A DNA stretch of 64,000 nucleotides from JANQRZ01 sp965214485 (GCA_965214485.1 CBDCBW010000004.1:20021-84020), one strand, 5' to 3'; shown: positions 1 through 11,007, counted from the stretch's first letter. A program made the numbers and translations. Notes: generated by a model from the letters alone, not told the origin.

Positions 1-475
1 CCGCCTCGGCGACGACGCGCAGCGCCTCCCCCGTGCAGCCCTGGGCGCGCGGGTGCGGGCTCATCACGATGCCGCACCGCGCCTTCGCCGCGATGACGGC
101 CTTGTACATCGCCGTCGCCGTCGGATTCGTGCTCGGCACGAGCGCGGCGACGACCCCCATCGGCGTGGCGACTTTCCACACCGCGCCGTCGCTGCTCTTC
201 TCGATGATGCCGGCGGTCCGCATCCCGCGCATCCGCTCGCCCAGGGTGCGGGTGGCGAAGAGGTTCTTCTCGCGCTTGCTCTCGGGCCGCCCGAAGCCAG
301 TCTCCTCGAAGGCGAGCCGCCCGAGCCGCTCGGCCTGGCCGGCACCGGCCTCGCACATCGCCTCGACGATGCGGTCCACGGCGTCTTGCTCGGTGGTGGC
401 GAAGCGCTTCTGCGCGGCGTGGGCCTGGCGGAGCAGGTCGCGCGCCTGCTGAGCGGAGCGAAGGTCGGGGTCCAT
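1..475 (-). CDS. acylating aldehyde dehydrogenase (EutE/SauS-like), 5' part only
   Basis: Predicted to convert an aldehyde plus CoA and NAD+ to an acyl-CoA in the cytoplasm. Only the N-terminal 158 residues are inside the window and the gene runs off the left edge, so the catalytic cysteine cannot be checked. Landmarks shared with EutE, the N-terminal half of AdhE and sulfoacetaldehyde dehydrogenase are EETGFG (57-62), PMGVVAALVPSTNPT (105-119) and MSPHPRA (138-144). The ATG at 475 is the first start giving a normal family N-terminus (MDPDLRSAQQARDLL). About 60 nt upstream on the same strand is a terminator-like hairpin ending a structured leader, which suggests regulation by attenuation (inference). 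The exact substrate cannot be told from this part. Confidence 0.8.
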   Translation of the reverse strand, partial: MDPDLRSAQQARDLLRQAHAAQKRFATTEQDAVDRIVEAMCEAGAGQAERLGRLAFEETGFGRPESKREKNLFATRTLGERMRGMRTAGIIEKSSDGAVWKVATPMGVVAALVPSTNPTATAMYKAVIAAKARCGIVMSPHPRAQGCTGEALRVVAEA

Positions 476-532
476 CGGGTCGGCGGCAGAGGAGGGGCCG
501 CCAAGATAGGCCGCGCGCCGGGCCGACGTAAA

Positions 533-757
533 AGAGGAGAGCCCTCCGCCCCACCACAGGCAGAGGGCTCTCTCACCCCACCACAGGTGCCGGCCCAAAT
601 CGGCACCCGTGCTCGTCAGGAAATTGGTTGCCCCGGAGGGCGGTACGACCCGCTCAGACAAGCGACGTTCCAGGCGGCGGCGGCTCGCTTCACGTCGCCA
701 GAGCGTCGCGCTGGGGTTCCCGCTGTACTGAGCCTACGCGGTTTCGCCGCTAGTATA
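533..757 (-). ncRNA. candidate structured leader RNA or small RNA
   Basis: No gene is visible here. On the minus strand a TATACT element (752-757) is followed by several perfect stems: 728-733 with 652-657, 692-698 with 662-668, and 601-607 with 586-592. A hairpin plus T-run closes the segment at about 533. A promoter, nested helices and a terminator describe either an independent small RNA or an attenuator leader for the aldehyde dehydrogenase gene that starts at 475. I do not recognise a known riboswitch, SRP, tmRNA or RNase P core in it. Confidence 0.4.
537..572 (-). terminator. rho-independent terminator or attenuator hairpin
   Basis: Perfect 10-bp stem (537-546 with 563-572) around a 16-nt loop, followed on the minus strand by CTCTTTTA. 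It lies between the leader promoter and the aldehyde dehydrogenase start. A 12-base direct repeat, CCCCACCACAGG on the plus strand (549-560 and 576-587), overlaps it and could allow alternative pairing. Confidence 0.65.
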
Positions 758-1089
758 CCACTTTAGTCTCGAAAATGCACAGGCGGGAATGCGCCGCACC
801 GCTCCTCTTTGTTGCGCCATACCTCCCTAGGGGATGTCACTTCTGGACCGGTACCTTCGGGGGGTCTCGCCTACCGCGTTGCTGCCGGCTCGCACCGAGC
901 GTTATGTCCCTTCAAGAGTGCTGCACAGTCGGCCAGTCCCCTCGGCGTTCACCCCCCCGTTAGTGGGACTGATTCTTTCCTTCTCTTCTTTTCAAAAAGT
1001 GGCGGTACAGGCGTTGTCCAAAGTTTTTCTACCTGCTGGGCGGATGTTGCCCTATTTCTTTTGACGCTCCTTTTCGTTCTACGTCCTCC
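758..1089. other. intergenic gap, no gene seen
   Basis: Divergent region between the minus-strand leader and the plus-strand gene at 1090. It holds a 7-bp inverted repeat, CAGTCCC at about 935 and GGGACTG at about 965, followed by pyrimidine-rich sequence. I see no convincing ORF. The plus-strand gene probably has its promoter near 1050, where CTATTTCTTTTG occurs, but the match to the TAnnTTTG element is imperfect. Confidence 0.4.
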
Positions 1090-2571
1090 ATGCTTCCTGC
1101 AAAAGCCCCGTCCGGCCTCCCCGTCATCGACACCACGTGGGGTGGACTCTACTGCGGCGGGGCGTACCTCGTCCACGGACGCGCCCAGAGCGGGAACCGC
1201 CTGCTGGCGCTCCAACTGGCGCAGGCAGCGGTCGAGGCCGGCGAGACGTGCCTCTTCGCCTCGCTGAGCCCGCCGGACGTGCTCGCCAGCCGGGCGGCGC
1301 ACCTCGGTTTCGACGCAGAGCGACACGAGGCGAGCCAGCGGCTCCGCCTGCTTCACGTCGCCCCGGTCTCGGCTGAGCCGACCGACGACGCGCTCGAACA
1401 GGCCCTCGCCGACCTCACCTCGCTCGTCCGCGACTATGCGCCGAGCCGTCTGGTGATCGACGACTTCGCGCCGTTCACGCGGTTCGAGACGTTCGAGCGC
1501 TTCGCGGACGCGTTCTTCACCCTGCTCGACCGGCTGACCGGGGCCACGCTCATCCTGGCGATGCACACCTCGGCGGACGCGCCGGCGGGGCACGTGGTGG
1601 AGTTCGTGCAAGCGCAGATGACGGGACTGATCGAGCTCAGTCACAGTCCGAGCGCTGCGCCTGGCTCCTGCACCCTGGTGCTCCGGCCCGGCCGGTTTCA
1701 CGCGGAGGGCGCGCGGGTTCAGAACTGGACGTTCGGCCCGCTGCCGCAGCCGCCCGAGGCGGTGCAGCCCGAGGCGGTGCAGCCCGAGGCGGTGCAGCCC
1801 GAGGCGGTGCACCGTCTCGCGCGCCAACCGCTCGTCCCGACTCTGCTGCCGGGTGCTCGCCTGGCCACGCTGGCTGTGGCGAGCATGATGGGCGACGCCC
1901 CCGGGCCGCCGGACTCGGACGGTCCACCGGGTATCCATTTTTTTGATTTCGGCGAGGACGACAGGCGCGCGCCGGGTGCCCCTTCGCCCGGGCCTCCGAG
2001 CGCGTCCCCCGACTTTTCTGCCGAGCCGCCGTCCGAGCCGTCTCGTTTGGTGGACCCGTTCGCGGTGGACCCGTTCGCGTACGCGCTGACGGACCGGACG
2101 CCGCCCTCCCCACCGGCCTCTCCCCTCTTCTCCGCGCTTCCGACCTTTCTCGCTCGCCCTCCGGAGCCGGGGCTGAGAACCTCGATGCCGCGCCGGGACT
2201 TTGGCCGCGCCTTCGAGGCCGCCCTGGTGCTGCACGAGGCGGCGGCGGCTTCCTTTCTCGTCCTCGGCCTCCGCATGAAGGCTGGCAGCCCGGCGGCTCG
2301 TGACTTCCCGCTCGTCGTCCGCGGGATGCGCGTCGCGCTCGGCGACACCTACGCCCTCCTCGCTGACGCGGACCGGCTCCGGCTCGTGGCGCTGCTGCCG
2401 GGCGGGGCACCCGAGGAGGCACCCACGCTCTTCGCAGACCTCAAGCAGTTCCTGTACGACGTCACGCCCGAGGCCGACGTGGCGTTCGCCGAGACCTCGG
2501 CGGTCCTGCTCCCGAACGGTCGTCCGTTCCACACCGCCGAGGCCTTCCTCGCGTACGCCTTCGACGACTAG
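1090..2571 (+). CDS. degenerate KaiC/RecA-like ATPase-fold protein with C-terminal GGDEF-like region
   Basis: 493 residues. Residues 1-215 look like a KaiC/GvpD-type RecA fold: a P-loop position (GRAQSGNR, 30-37), a Walker-B-like strand (LVIDDF, 121-126) and alternating hydrophobic strands. The P-loop lacks the Lys and Ser/Thr needed for ATP binding (N36, R37), so catalysis is unlikely. A Pro-rich linker (about 215-365) contains four PEAVQ/PEAVH repeats encoded by a 15-bp tandem repeat. The last 130 residues recall a worn GGDEF-like fold (ALGDTYALLAD then LRLVALLPGG) without the signature. A sensory or scaffold role is inference; homologs are often single-domain regulators. The gene is monocistronic, upstream of uvrA. 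Confidence 0.6.
   Translation: MLPAKAPSGLPVIDTTWGGLYCGGAYLVHGRAQSGNRLLALQLAQAAVEAGETCLFASLSPPDVLASRAAHLGFDAERHEASQRLRLLHVAPVSAEPTDDALEQALADLTSLVRDYAPSRLVIDDFAPFTRFETFERFADAFFTLLDRLTGATLILAMHTSADAPAGHVVEFVQAQMTGLIELSHSPSAAPGSCTLVLRPGRFHAEGARVQNWTFGPLPQPPEAVQPEAVQPEAVQPEAVHRLARQPLVPTLLPGARLATLAVASMMGDAPGPPDSDGPPGIHFFDFGEDDRRAPGAPSPGPPSASPDFSAEPPSEPSRLVDPFAVDPFAYALTDRTPPSPPASPLFSALPTFLARPPEPGLRTSMPRRDFGRAFEAALVLHEAAAASFLVLGLRMKAGSPAARDFPLVVRGMRVALGDTYALLADADRLRLVALLPGGAPEEAPTLFADLKQFLYDVTPEADVAFAETSAVLLPNGRPFHTAEAFLAYAFDD
1756..1811 (+). repeat. 15-bp tandem repeat, about 3.7 copies, in coding sequence
   Basis: Unit GAGGCGGTGCAGCCC repeated exactly at 1756, 1771 and 1786, with a partial copy at 1801. 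It encodes the PEAVQ repeats of the linker in the KaiC-like protein and stays in frame. Confidence 0.9.
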
Positions 2572-2606
2572 CTTCGGCCGGGGGGTGCGCTGCGGGCTCC
2601 GCAGGC

Positions 2607-2614
2607 TAGGTTTC
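2607..2614 (+). promoter_or_regulatory. putative -7 promoter element of uvrA
   Basis: TAGGTTTC matches the TAnnTTTG-type element seen ahead of many genes here. It lies 73 nt before the uvrA ATG and after the stop of the upstream gene. No clear -33 TTTG is seen. Confidence 0.45.
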
Positions 2615-2686
2615 ATACGTCCTTCCGCATCCTCGGGCAGCCCCCGTGCGTTGACGGGCTACTACCCGCCCGCCACGCCTGCCCGG

Positions 2687-5638
<2,952 letters not shown>

Positions 5639-5776
5639 CGCCGCGAGCCCAGCGCGAGTTGGTGAGATCAGGTGAATAACGACCGGGCGGCGGCGGCGCG
5701 CCCTCCATCTCTCTGCTATGACCGAACTTTGGCCCGGAACCGCAGTACGTCCCCCGTCAGGTTCATTTTCGACCGT

Positions 5777-7018
5777 ATGCCGTCCGCCCCCGTTCTTTTG
5801 CCGCCGCGCCGCGCCCCGCGGGAGGCCCCGCCGTCCCGGCGCATCGCCCTCTTCACCGGCAATTACCACCACGTCCAGGACGGCGTCAGCCTGACGCTCA
5901 ACCGCCTCGTCCGCTACCTGCTCGAGCGCGGCGACGAGGTGCTCGTCTTCGGCCCGACCGTCGAGGACCCGCCCATGGACCACGCGGGCGAGTTCGTCCC
6001 GGTCCCTTCGGTGCCGGCCCCGGGGCGGCCTGAGTACCGCGTCACGACGCGCTTCGCCCGCGCGGCCCGCCGCCGCCTCGAAGCCTTCCGCCCGGACCTC
6101 GTCCACATCGCCACGCCGGACGTGCTCGGCTTCAAGGCGCTCCGCTGGGCGCAGACGCACGCCGTCCCGGTCGTCGCGTCGTACCACACCCACTTTCCGG
6201 CCTACCTGAAGTACTACGGGGTGCAGTCGATGGAGGGGTTTCTGTGGAAGTACGGGCGCTGGTTCTACGGGCAGTGCCAGCAGGTCTACGTGCCGTCGCT
6301 CTCGGTGGCGGCGGTGCTCCGGGTCCACGACATCACCGACGGCCTCCGGCTCTGGGAGCGCGGCGTGGACGCGGGCCGCTTCGGCCCGCAGCGGCGCGAC
6401 CCGGTCTGGCGGCGGAGCCTCGGCATCGGCGACGACGAGGTGCTCATCACGTTCGTCGGGCGGCTCGTGCTGGAGAAGGGCCTGAGCATCTTCGCCGACG
6501 TCGTCGAGGGGCTGGTCGAGCGCGGCCTGCCGGTCCGCAGCATGATGGTCGGCGCGGGCCCGGCGCGGGCCGAGATGGAGCGCCGCCTGCCCGAGACCGT
6601 CTTCACCGGCCACCTCGGCGGCGACGACCTCCCCAAGGCCTACGCCTCGTCCGACGTGTTCCTGTTCCCGTCGGACACCGAGACGTTCGGCAACGTGACG
6701 CTGGAGGCGATGGCGAGCGGCCTCCCGGCGGTCTGCGCCGACGCCACCGGCGCGAGCGAGCTCGTGCAGCACACCACGACGGGCTACCTCGCCCCGCCCG
6801 GCGACTCCGACGCCTTCCTCGACTACGTCGCCCGCCTCGTCACGAACCCCGAGCGCCGCGCCCGCTTCGGCGAGGCGGCCATCGAGCGGGCCTACCACTA
6901 CGACTGGGACGCCATCCTGACCCGGCTCCGGTTCTACTACGAGGACGTCCTCACGCCGCACCCCGCTCCGGCGTCCCTCGCGGTGGTGCCGCCGGCCGTA
7001 GCGCACCTGGCGGCCTAG
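5777..7018 (+). CDS. GT4-family glycosyltransferase
   Basis: 413 residues with GT-B fold landmarks: N-terminal acceptor-domain segment NYHHVQDGVSLTLNR, the SYHTHFPAYLKYYG motif, linker EKGL after TFVGRL, and the C-terminal donor-binding segment DTETFGNVTLEAMASGLP, whose E-x7-E pattern is typical of family GT4. It resembles the PimB/SqdX/Ugt group that glycosylates lipid carriers at the membrane. The ATG at 5777 starts just before the first beta strand. The next gene is a second GT4 enzyme 15 nt downstream, so the pair probably adds successive sugars to one glycolipid or polysaccharide (inference). The sugar and acceptor cannot be read from the sequence. Confidence 0.88.
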   Translation: MPSAPVLLPPRRAPREAPPSRRIALFTGNYHHVQDGVSLTLNRLVRYLLERGDEVLVFGPTVEDPPMDHAGEFVPVPSVPAPGRPEYRVTTRFARAARRRLEAFRPDLVHIATPDVLGFKALRWAQTHAVPVVASYHTHFPAYLKYYGVQSMEGFLWKYGRWFYGQCQQVYVPSLSVAAVLRVHDITDGLRLWERGVDAGRFGPQRRDPVWRRSLGIGDDEVLITFVGRLVLEKGLSIFADVVEGLVERGLPVRSMMVGAGPARAEMERRLPETVFTGHLGGDDLPKAYASSDVFLFPSDTETFGNVTLEAMASGLPAVCADATGASELVQHTTTGYLAPPGDSDAFLDYVARLVTNPERRARFGEAAIERAYHYDWDAILTRLRFYYEDVLTPHPAPASLAVVPPAVAHLAA

Positions 7019-7033
7019 CCCTCCGGGCCTCCG

Positions 7034-8197
7034 ATGCGGGTCTGCGACCTCACGCACGCCTACACCGACACCAGCGGCGGCATCCGCACCACGATCGACG
7101 CGAAGCGCCGCTACCTCCTCGCGCGGGGGCACGAGCACATCCTCGTCGCACCGGGGGCCGAGGACCGCACCGAGCGCGACGGGCGGGCGACGACGATCCG
7201 CGTTGCCGGGCCGGTGATTCCCGGGGCCGCGCCGTACCGCTTCTTCCTCCGCGCCGACAAAGTGCGCGCCGCCCTCGCCGAGGCGCAGCCGGACCTGATC
7301 GAGCTCCACACGTTCTACACCTCGCCGTGGGCCGCGTTCTCGTACCGCGAGCGGCAGCCCGTCGCAGTCACCGCGTTCTACCACACCGACCTGCCCTCGG
7401 CCTACGTCGGCCCCGCCGTGGCGAAGGTGGCGGGCGGGCGCGCCGCCAGCCTGGCCGAACGGTGGACCGAGCGCTACGTCCGCGCCGTCTTCGACCGCTG
7501 CGACCGCGGCTTCGCCGTCTCTCGGGGCCTCGTGCAGGCACTCCGCCGGATGGGGGTCACGACGCCGCTCGACGCCGTCCCGCTCGGCGTAGACCTGGAC
7601 CTCTTCCACCCCCGGCGGCGAGACCCGGCCCTGCGCGCGAGCCTGGGCACCGGGCCCGAGGGCCTGCTGCTGGTCTACGCCGGCCGGCTCGACTCGGAGA
7701 AGCAGCCGAGCCTGCTGGCCGATGCCGTCGGGCTGCTCCCCGCTGCGCTGCGCCCGAGGCTCGTGCTCGCGGGGCAGGGGCCGCACCGCGCGGCGCTCGA
7801 AGCGCGAGCCGCAACGAGCGAGCGCCTGCACGTCCTGCCGTACATCCGAGACAAAGAGGCCCTCGCCCGGCTCCTCGCCTCGGCGGACATTTACGTGACG
7901 GCGGGGCCGCACGAGACGTTCGCGCTCTCGGTCGTCGAGGCACAGGCCTCGGGGCTGCCCGTCGTGGGCGTCGCGGCGGGGGCGCTCGTGGACCGCGTGC
8001 CGCCTCACGTGGGGCGGCTCGGGCCGGCCCGCGACGCGGCGGCGTTTGCCGAGCGCATCGCCGAGGTCGCCGCCGAGCGGGAGGCGCTCGGCGCGGCAGC
8101 CCGCGCCCACGTCGAGGCCGCGTTCTCGTGGGACCGGACCTTCGAGCGGCTCCTCGCCGCCTACGGCGAGGTGCTCGGCCGCGTGCCGCCGCGCTAG
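7034..8197 (+). CDS. GT4-family glycosyltransferase
   Basis: 387 residues with a complete GT-B architecture. The N-terminus DLTHAYTDTSGGIRTTIDAK is the glycine-rich acceptor-side loop. VYAGRLDSEKQ and the donor-side motif PHETFALSVVEAQASGLP are typical of GT4. It follows the first glycosyltransferase by 15 nt and shares little sequence with it outside these motifs, so this looks like a two-enzyme operon for a glycoconjugate rather than a recent duplication. The substrate is unknown. No transport or polymerase gene is adjacent. Confidence 0.87.
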   Translation: MRVCDLTHAYTDTSGGIRTTIDAKRRYLLARGHEHILVAPGAEDRTERDGRATTIRVAGPVIPGAAPYRFFLRADKVRAALAEAQPDLIELHTFYTSPWAAFSYRERQPVAVTAFYHTDLPSAYVGPAVAKVAGGRAASLAERWTERYVRAVFDRCDRGFAVSRGLVQALRRMGVTTPLDAVPLGVDLDLFHPRRRDPALRASLGTGPEGLLLVYAGRLDSEKQPSLLADAVGLLPAALRPRLVLAGQGPHRAALEARAATSERLHVLPYIRDKEALARLLASADIYVTAGPHETFALSVVEAQASGLPVVGVAAGALVDRVPPHVGRLGPARDAAAFAERIAEVAAEREALGAAARAHVEAAFSWDRTFERLLAAYGEVLGRVPPR

Positions 8198-8257
8198 GGC
8201 CTCGTCAGGAGGTCTGCTGCTTTCTGAACCGGAGACGCCTCGTGCGAAGCGAGCGAC

Positions 8258-8298
8258 GGAATGGGAGGACTGGAGGGAATGGGAGGACTGGAGGGAAG
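8258..8298 (+). repeat. 18-bp tandem repeat, 2.3 copies
   Basis: Unit GGAATGGGAGGACTGGAG at 8258-8275 and 8276-8293, with a short partial third copy. It sits in the gap after the glycosyltransferase pair. Confidence 0.85.
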
Positions 8299-8307
8299 AG
8301 AGACGGC

Positions 8308-8363
8308 CCCTCCCTGCCCTCGACGCCGTCCCAAACCGCAGAAGACCCCTCGATCCTGCGCTA
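8308..8363 (+). repeat. dispersed intergenic repeat, copy 1 of 2 in the window
   Basis: About 55 bases from CCCCTCCCTGCCCTCGACG to GATCCTGCGCTA are found nearly unchanged as the reverse complement at 33864-33918. Both copies lie in gaps downstream of genes. Confidence 0.8.
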
Positions 8364-8378
8364 GATCGTGTGGAGCAT

Positions 8379-8430
8379 GGCGAGGTCAGGCTCGCCCGAG
8401 GTTGTGATCCCGACGGCGCAAGCAGCGCGA
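8379..8430 (+). repeat. dispersed palindromic repeat, copy 1 of 2 in the window
   Basis: The core GAGGTCAGGCTCGCCCGAGG plus the following CGCAAGCA..CGCG segment recurs at 63854-63914, downstream of pgi, in the same orientation. Confidence 0.75.
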
Positions 8431-8648
8431 GGAGAGCGGGGCCGTAGACCCGGACGACGAGTCCTCGGACGACGAGGCCCCGGACGACGAGTGCGACGCG
8501 GCGAGGGACGTGTCCCGTAGGGTGGAATCCGGCCCGTGAGAGCCGATCCGGGTAAAGGTCCACACCGCCTGGACCGCACCGCCGGAGCCGATAGAAATTT
8601 TGCGCGCGCCGCCCAGGGCCGGGTCCCGCACCGGCGAGGGAAAGGATT

Positions 8649-8656
8649 TATATTTC
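8649..8656 (+). promoter_or_regulatory. putative -7 element of the lipoprotein/OmpA operon
   Basis: TATATTTC, 32 nt before the ATG at 8689, fits the Bacteroidota-type element. No convincing -33 box at the usual spacing. Confidence 0.5.
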
Positions 8657-8688
8657 GATCCGACCCCTGCCCCTAACCCACCAAGACC

Positions 8689-9234
8689 ATGCGCCCTCGC
8701 CTTGCCCTCTGCCTTCTGATGACGTGCACCGTCGGGCTCTCCGCCTGTGCGGACCGAGACGCCCCCGAGGTTGCTTCCGAGGCTGAGGTGCCGGTCGAAG
8801 GCGTCGAGCGCATCGAGCCCGACGCGGGGACGGAGGAGCCTACGGCGACCCTCTCCGGAGACGTGCTCCAGACGCAGCTCGGCCCCGATGGGTCGGAGGT
8901 AGACCTTCGGCGCGCGGTGGTCACCGGCGACATCCTCACCGTCGAGATCGTCTACCGCAACCCCACCGACGGCATCGTGACGCAGATCTACAGCGCTGAG
9001 CAAGTCAGCATCATCGACGACGCCACCTCGGAGCGCTACGACGTGCTCCAAGACGAGTCGGGGCGCTACATGGCCTCGCCGATGTACTCGGACACGCAGC
9101 TCAACCCGAGCGCGGGGAGCCACGAGTCCGCCGTGGCGTGGTTCAAGTTCCCGGCCCCGCCGCCGTCCTCACAAACGATCTCGGTCAACATCCCCGAGGT
9201 GGGAGCCTTCACCGGGGTCCCGGTCCAGCGATGA
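8689..9234 (+). CDS. lipoprotein of unknown function
   Basis: 181 residues. A signal peptide ends in a lipobox (GLSAC, Cys about 19), so the protein is probably anchored in the cell envelope. An acidic linker is followed by a beta-rich domain (residues about 60-180). The conserved-looking pattern VVTGDILTVEIVYRNPTD suggests an immunoglobulin-like or DUF-type sandwich, but I cannot name the family. The stop overlaps the start of the OmpA-like lipoprotein gene as ATGA, indicating translational coupling and joint function in the envelope. Confidence 0.8.
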   Translation: MRPRLALCLLMTCTVGLSACADRDAPEVASEAEVPVEGVERIEPDAGTEEPTATLSGDVLQTQLGPDGSEVDLRRAVVTGDILTVEIVYRNPTDGIVTQIYSAEQVSIIDDATSERYDVLQDESGRYMASPMYSDTQLNPSAGSHESAVAWFKFPAPPPSSQTISVNIPEVGAFTGVPVQR

Positions 9235-9860
9235 ACCGGCGCGCAGTCTCGACGGCGCTCGTGCTCGGGGTGCTCGCGCTCGCGGCCTGCGCCGAGCGCC
9301 CCGCCGAGCCGCTGCCCGCTGACGCGGCTCCGGGCGAGGCGGCGACGCCGAGCAGCGGGCCGGCCGCCGAGGGCAGCGGCGGCGGTGCCCGGGCCGGCTC
9401 CGGGGGGGCGGGGCAGGCACTCACCGGGCGCGTCAGCGGCCTCGGCGCGCTCGTGGACGAGCTCGGCGGGCGCGTCACCGACCAGGGCCTCGTCGTCCCC
9501 CTCCCCGCCGACGTGCTGTTCGACTTCGACGAGGCCGAGGTCCGCCCCGACGCCGAGCCGACGCTCGAGCGCCTCGCCACGCTCGTCGGGCAGGCCGGCG
9601 ACGGGCCGGTCCGCGTCGAGGGCCACACCGACGCCAAGGGCGACGACGCCTACAACCGGACCCTTTCGGAGCAGCGCGCCGAGGCCGTCGCCGACCGCCT
9701 CGCCCAGTGCGGCGTGGACCTTGACCGCCTGCGCACGCGCGGCCTCGGCGAGGCGCAGCCCGTGGCAGAGAACGCCCACGCCGACGGCAGCGACAACCCC
9801 GAGGGCCGCCGGCAGAACCGGCGTGTCGAGGTGATCATGCCGCGCCCGGCGGGGGTGTGA
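9231..9860 (+). CDS. OmpA-family lipoprotein
   Basis: 209 residues. Signal peptide with lipobox LAAC (Cys about 20), a Pro/Gly/Ala-rich linker, then a C-terminal OmpA/Pal peptidoglycan-binding domain from about residue 85: LFDFDEAEVRPDAEPTLERL, VRVEGHTDAKGDDAYN, LSEQRAEAV and RRQNRRVEV. The domain binds diaminopimelate in peptidoglycan, so the protein likely tethers an outer-membrane lipid anchor to the wall. The ATG at 9231 overlaps the upstream stop (ATGA); the frame extends upstream but without a signal sequence. Confidence 0.92.
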   Translation: MNRRAVSTALVLGVLALAACAERPAEPLPADAAPGEAATPSSGPAAEGSGGGARAGSGGAGQALTGRVSGLGALVDELGGRVTDQGLVVPLPADVLFDFDEAEVRPDAEPTLERLATLVGQAGDGPVRVEGHTDAKGDDAYNRTLSEQRAEAVADRLAQCGVDLDRLRTRGLGEAQPVAENAHADGSDNPEGRRQNRRVEVIMPRPAGV

Positions 9861-9920
9861 CCGCCCTGCCCACGACGGGAGCATGAAGCGCCGGCGCTAG
9901 CCGGGACCGCGGCGGCCCCG

Positions 9921-9928
9921 TAGCTTTG
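9921..9928 (+). promoter_or_regulatory. putative -7 promoter element
   Basis: TAGCTTTG is an exact TAnnTTTG match, 28 nt before the ATG at 9957. The sequence at -33 is GC-rich without TTTG. Confidence 0.6.
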
Positions 9929-9956
9929 GCGCGACGCTCCCCCTCTGCCCAGCCCT

Positions 9957-10898
9957 ATGCCGCACCGATCGCTGCTCCCGCTCTGCCTCGCCTGCCTCGC
10001 GTGCGCAGGGTGTGGGTCCACGAAGCCGCCGCCCGCTACCGGCTTCTCGGCCTACGCCGCCGACCGCGTCGCCCTCGTCTTCGCCGATGCCGGGGCGACG
10101 CGAAGCGGGTTGTGGAACATGAGGCCTGACGCTGCGACCTCGACACCCGGAGACCGCGCCCTCGCCGCGCTGCTCGTAGACTACGGCCCCCATTTCGACG
10201 TGCCCATCACGGACGCCACCGGTCAGCTTTCACTTCGGTCTCCGCTGGACAGTCGGTTGCTGGAGGGCCTCCGCGAGAACGTGCTGCAGATTCGGCAGGC
10301 CAACCGGAGCCTGCGCAAAGGGCAGGCCGGCGGCGCGCCCGATACGCCGTCGCAGGCCCGTCTCCCGCTCGGCGCGGCAGACCTCGCCGCCGTGCGGGAC
10401 GCGGTGGGTGCCCGCTACGCCCTCGCCGTCTCGACCGCCGCCCTCGACGCGAGCGCAGGAGAGATCGCCGTCGACGTGCTCACCACCTTCGCCGTGGGCC
10501 TGATCGGGCGCGAGTTGCTCGGCACGGCGTCGGGGCGCATCGTTGCCGTGGAAACGGTGCTCCTGGACATGGAGCGCGGCGAGATCGTGTGGTACGGCCT
10601 GCACGGGGCCGAGGTCAATCCGGCTCGGCCGGAGCACATCAGCGCCCTCGTCCGCACGGCGGTAGTCGAGCTGTTCACGGGCCGGACGATTCCCCCGTAC
10701 AGCTTTCTCGTGCCGCTCGAACAGCAGGTCGTGGTGTACCTGCACGGCGGCGGCCGGGTCGTCGGCTACGCACGAGGGATCGACGGGCTGGAGGTCGTCG
10801 TGGACACCCGAGACGGCGAGCGCGTGGTGCCCATCGAAAGCGTCAGGAGCATCCGCTCCTTCACCGGCGCCGGCAAGCTGTTCCCCATCGAGGGGTGA
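9957..10898 (+). CDS. lipoprotein of unknown function
   Basis: 313 residues with a signal peptide and a cysteine-rich lipobox region (LACAGC). The body alternates hydrophobic strands and includes a short hydrophobic helix (ALAVSTAALDASAGEIAVDV) and the segment TTFAVGLIGRELLG. The C-terminal 60 residues (VVVYLHGGGRVVGYARGIDG, then VVVDTRDGERVVPIESV) look like a small beta barrel that may bind RNA or peptide, reminiscent of an Sm/SH3-like fold (weak). It has its own promoter and no clear operon partner. I do not recognise the family. Confidence 0.75.
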   Translation: MPHRSLLPLCLACLACAGCGSTKPPPATGFSAYAADRVALVFADAGATRSGLWNMRPDAATSTPGDRALAALLVDYGPHFDVPITDATGQLSLRSPLDSRLLEGLRENVLQIRQANRSLRKGQAGGAPDTPSQARLPLGAADLAAVRDAVGARYALAVSTAALDASAGEIAVDVLTTFAVGLIGRELLGTASGRIVAVETVLLDMERGEIVWYGLHGAEVNPARPEHISALVRTAVVELFTGRTIPPYSFLVPLEQQVVVYLHGGGRVVGYARGIDGLEVVVDTRDGERVVPIESVRSIRSFTGAGKLFPIEG

Positions 10899-10943
10899 CG
10901 GAGCAGCGGGGCGACGGAGCAGCGGGCGCGCGGCGGGCCCTCG

Positions 10944-10951
10944 TAGCTTGA
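10944..10951 (+). promoter_or_regulatory. putative -7 promoter element of the MscS-like gene
   Basis: TAGCTTGA fits the local promoter element. It argues that translation starts downstream at GTG 11008 rather than at the TTG (10948) that lies inside this motif. Confidence 0.55.
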
Positions 10952-11007
10952 GCTCCTCTCCCGGCTTCGCCACGCGCCGCCTGTCCGCTCTTTTCTCCTT
11001 TCTCCCC

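Larger units (their letters stand above)
8198..8648. other. intergenic gap with tandem and dispersed repeats
   Basis: About 450 bases without a credible gene. It holds an 18-bp tandem repeat (8258-8298), a segment matched in inverse orientation at 33864-33918, and a palindromic segment matched at 63854-63914. The stretch 8445-8500 contains repeated GGACGACGAG units that could encode Asp/Glu-rich peptide, but no start codon fits. Confidence 0.6.

Noticed and set aside
935..975. Similarity of GGCCAGTCCCCT to the 5' region of E. coli 6S RNA
   Set aside because: The match is 12 bases only and no closing stem or central bubble can be drawn.
1756..1811. CRISPR-like array
   Set aside because: Repeats are contiguous, without spacers, and in frame within a gene. 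The other tandem arrays in the window likewise have no spacers.
8440..8530. Asp/Glu-rich reading frame in the 8.2-8.6 kb gap
   Set aside because: No start codon after an in-frame stop, and the stretch is made of short repeats.
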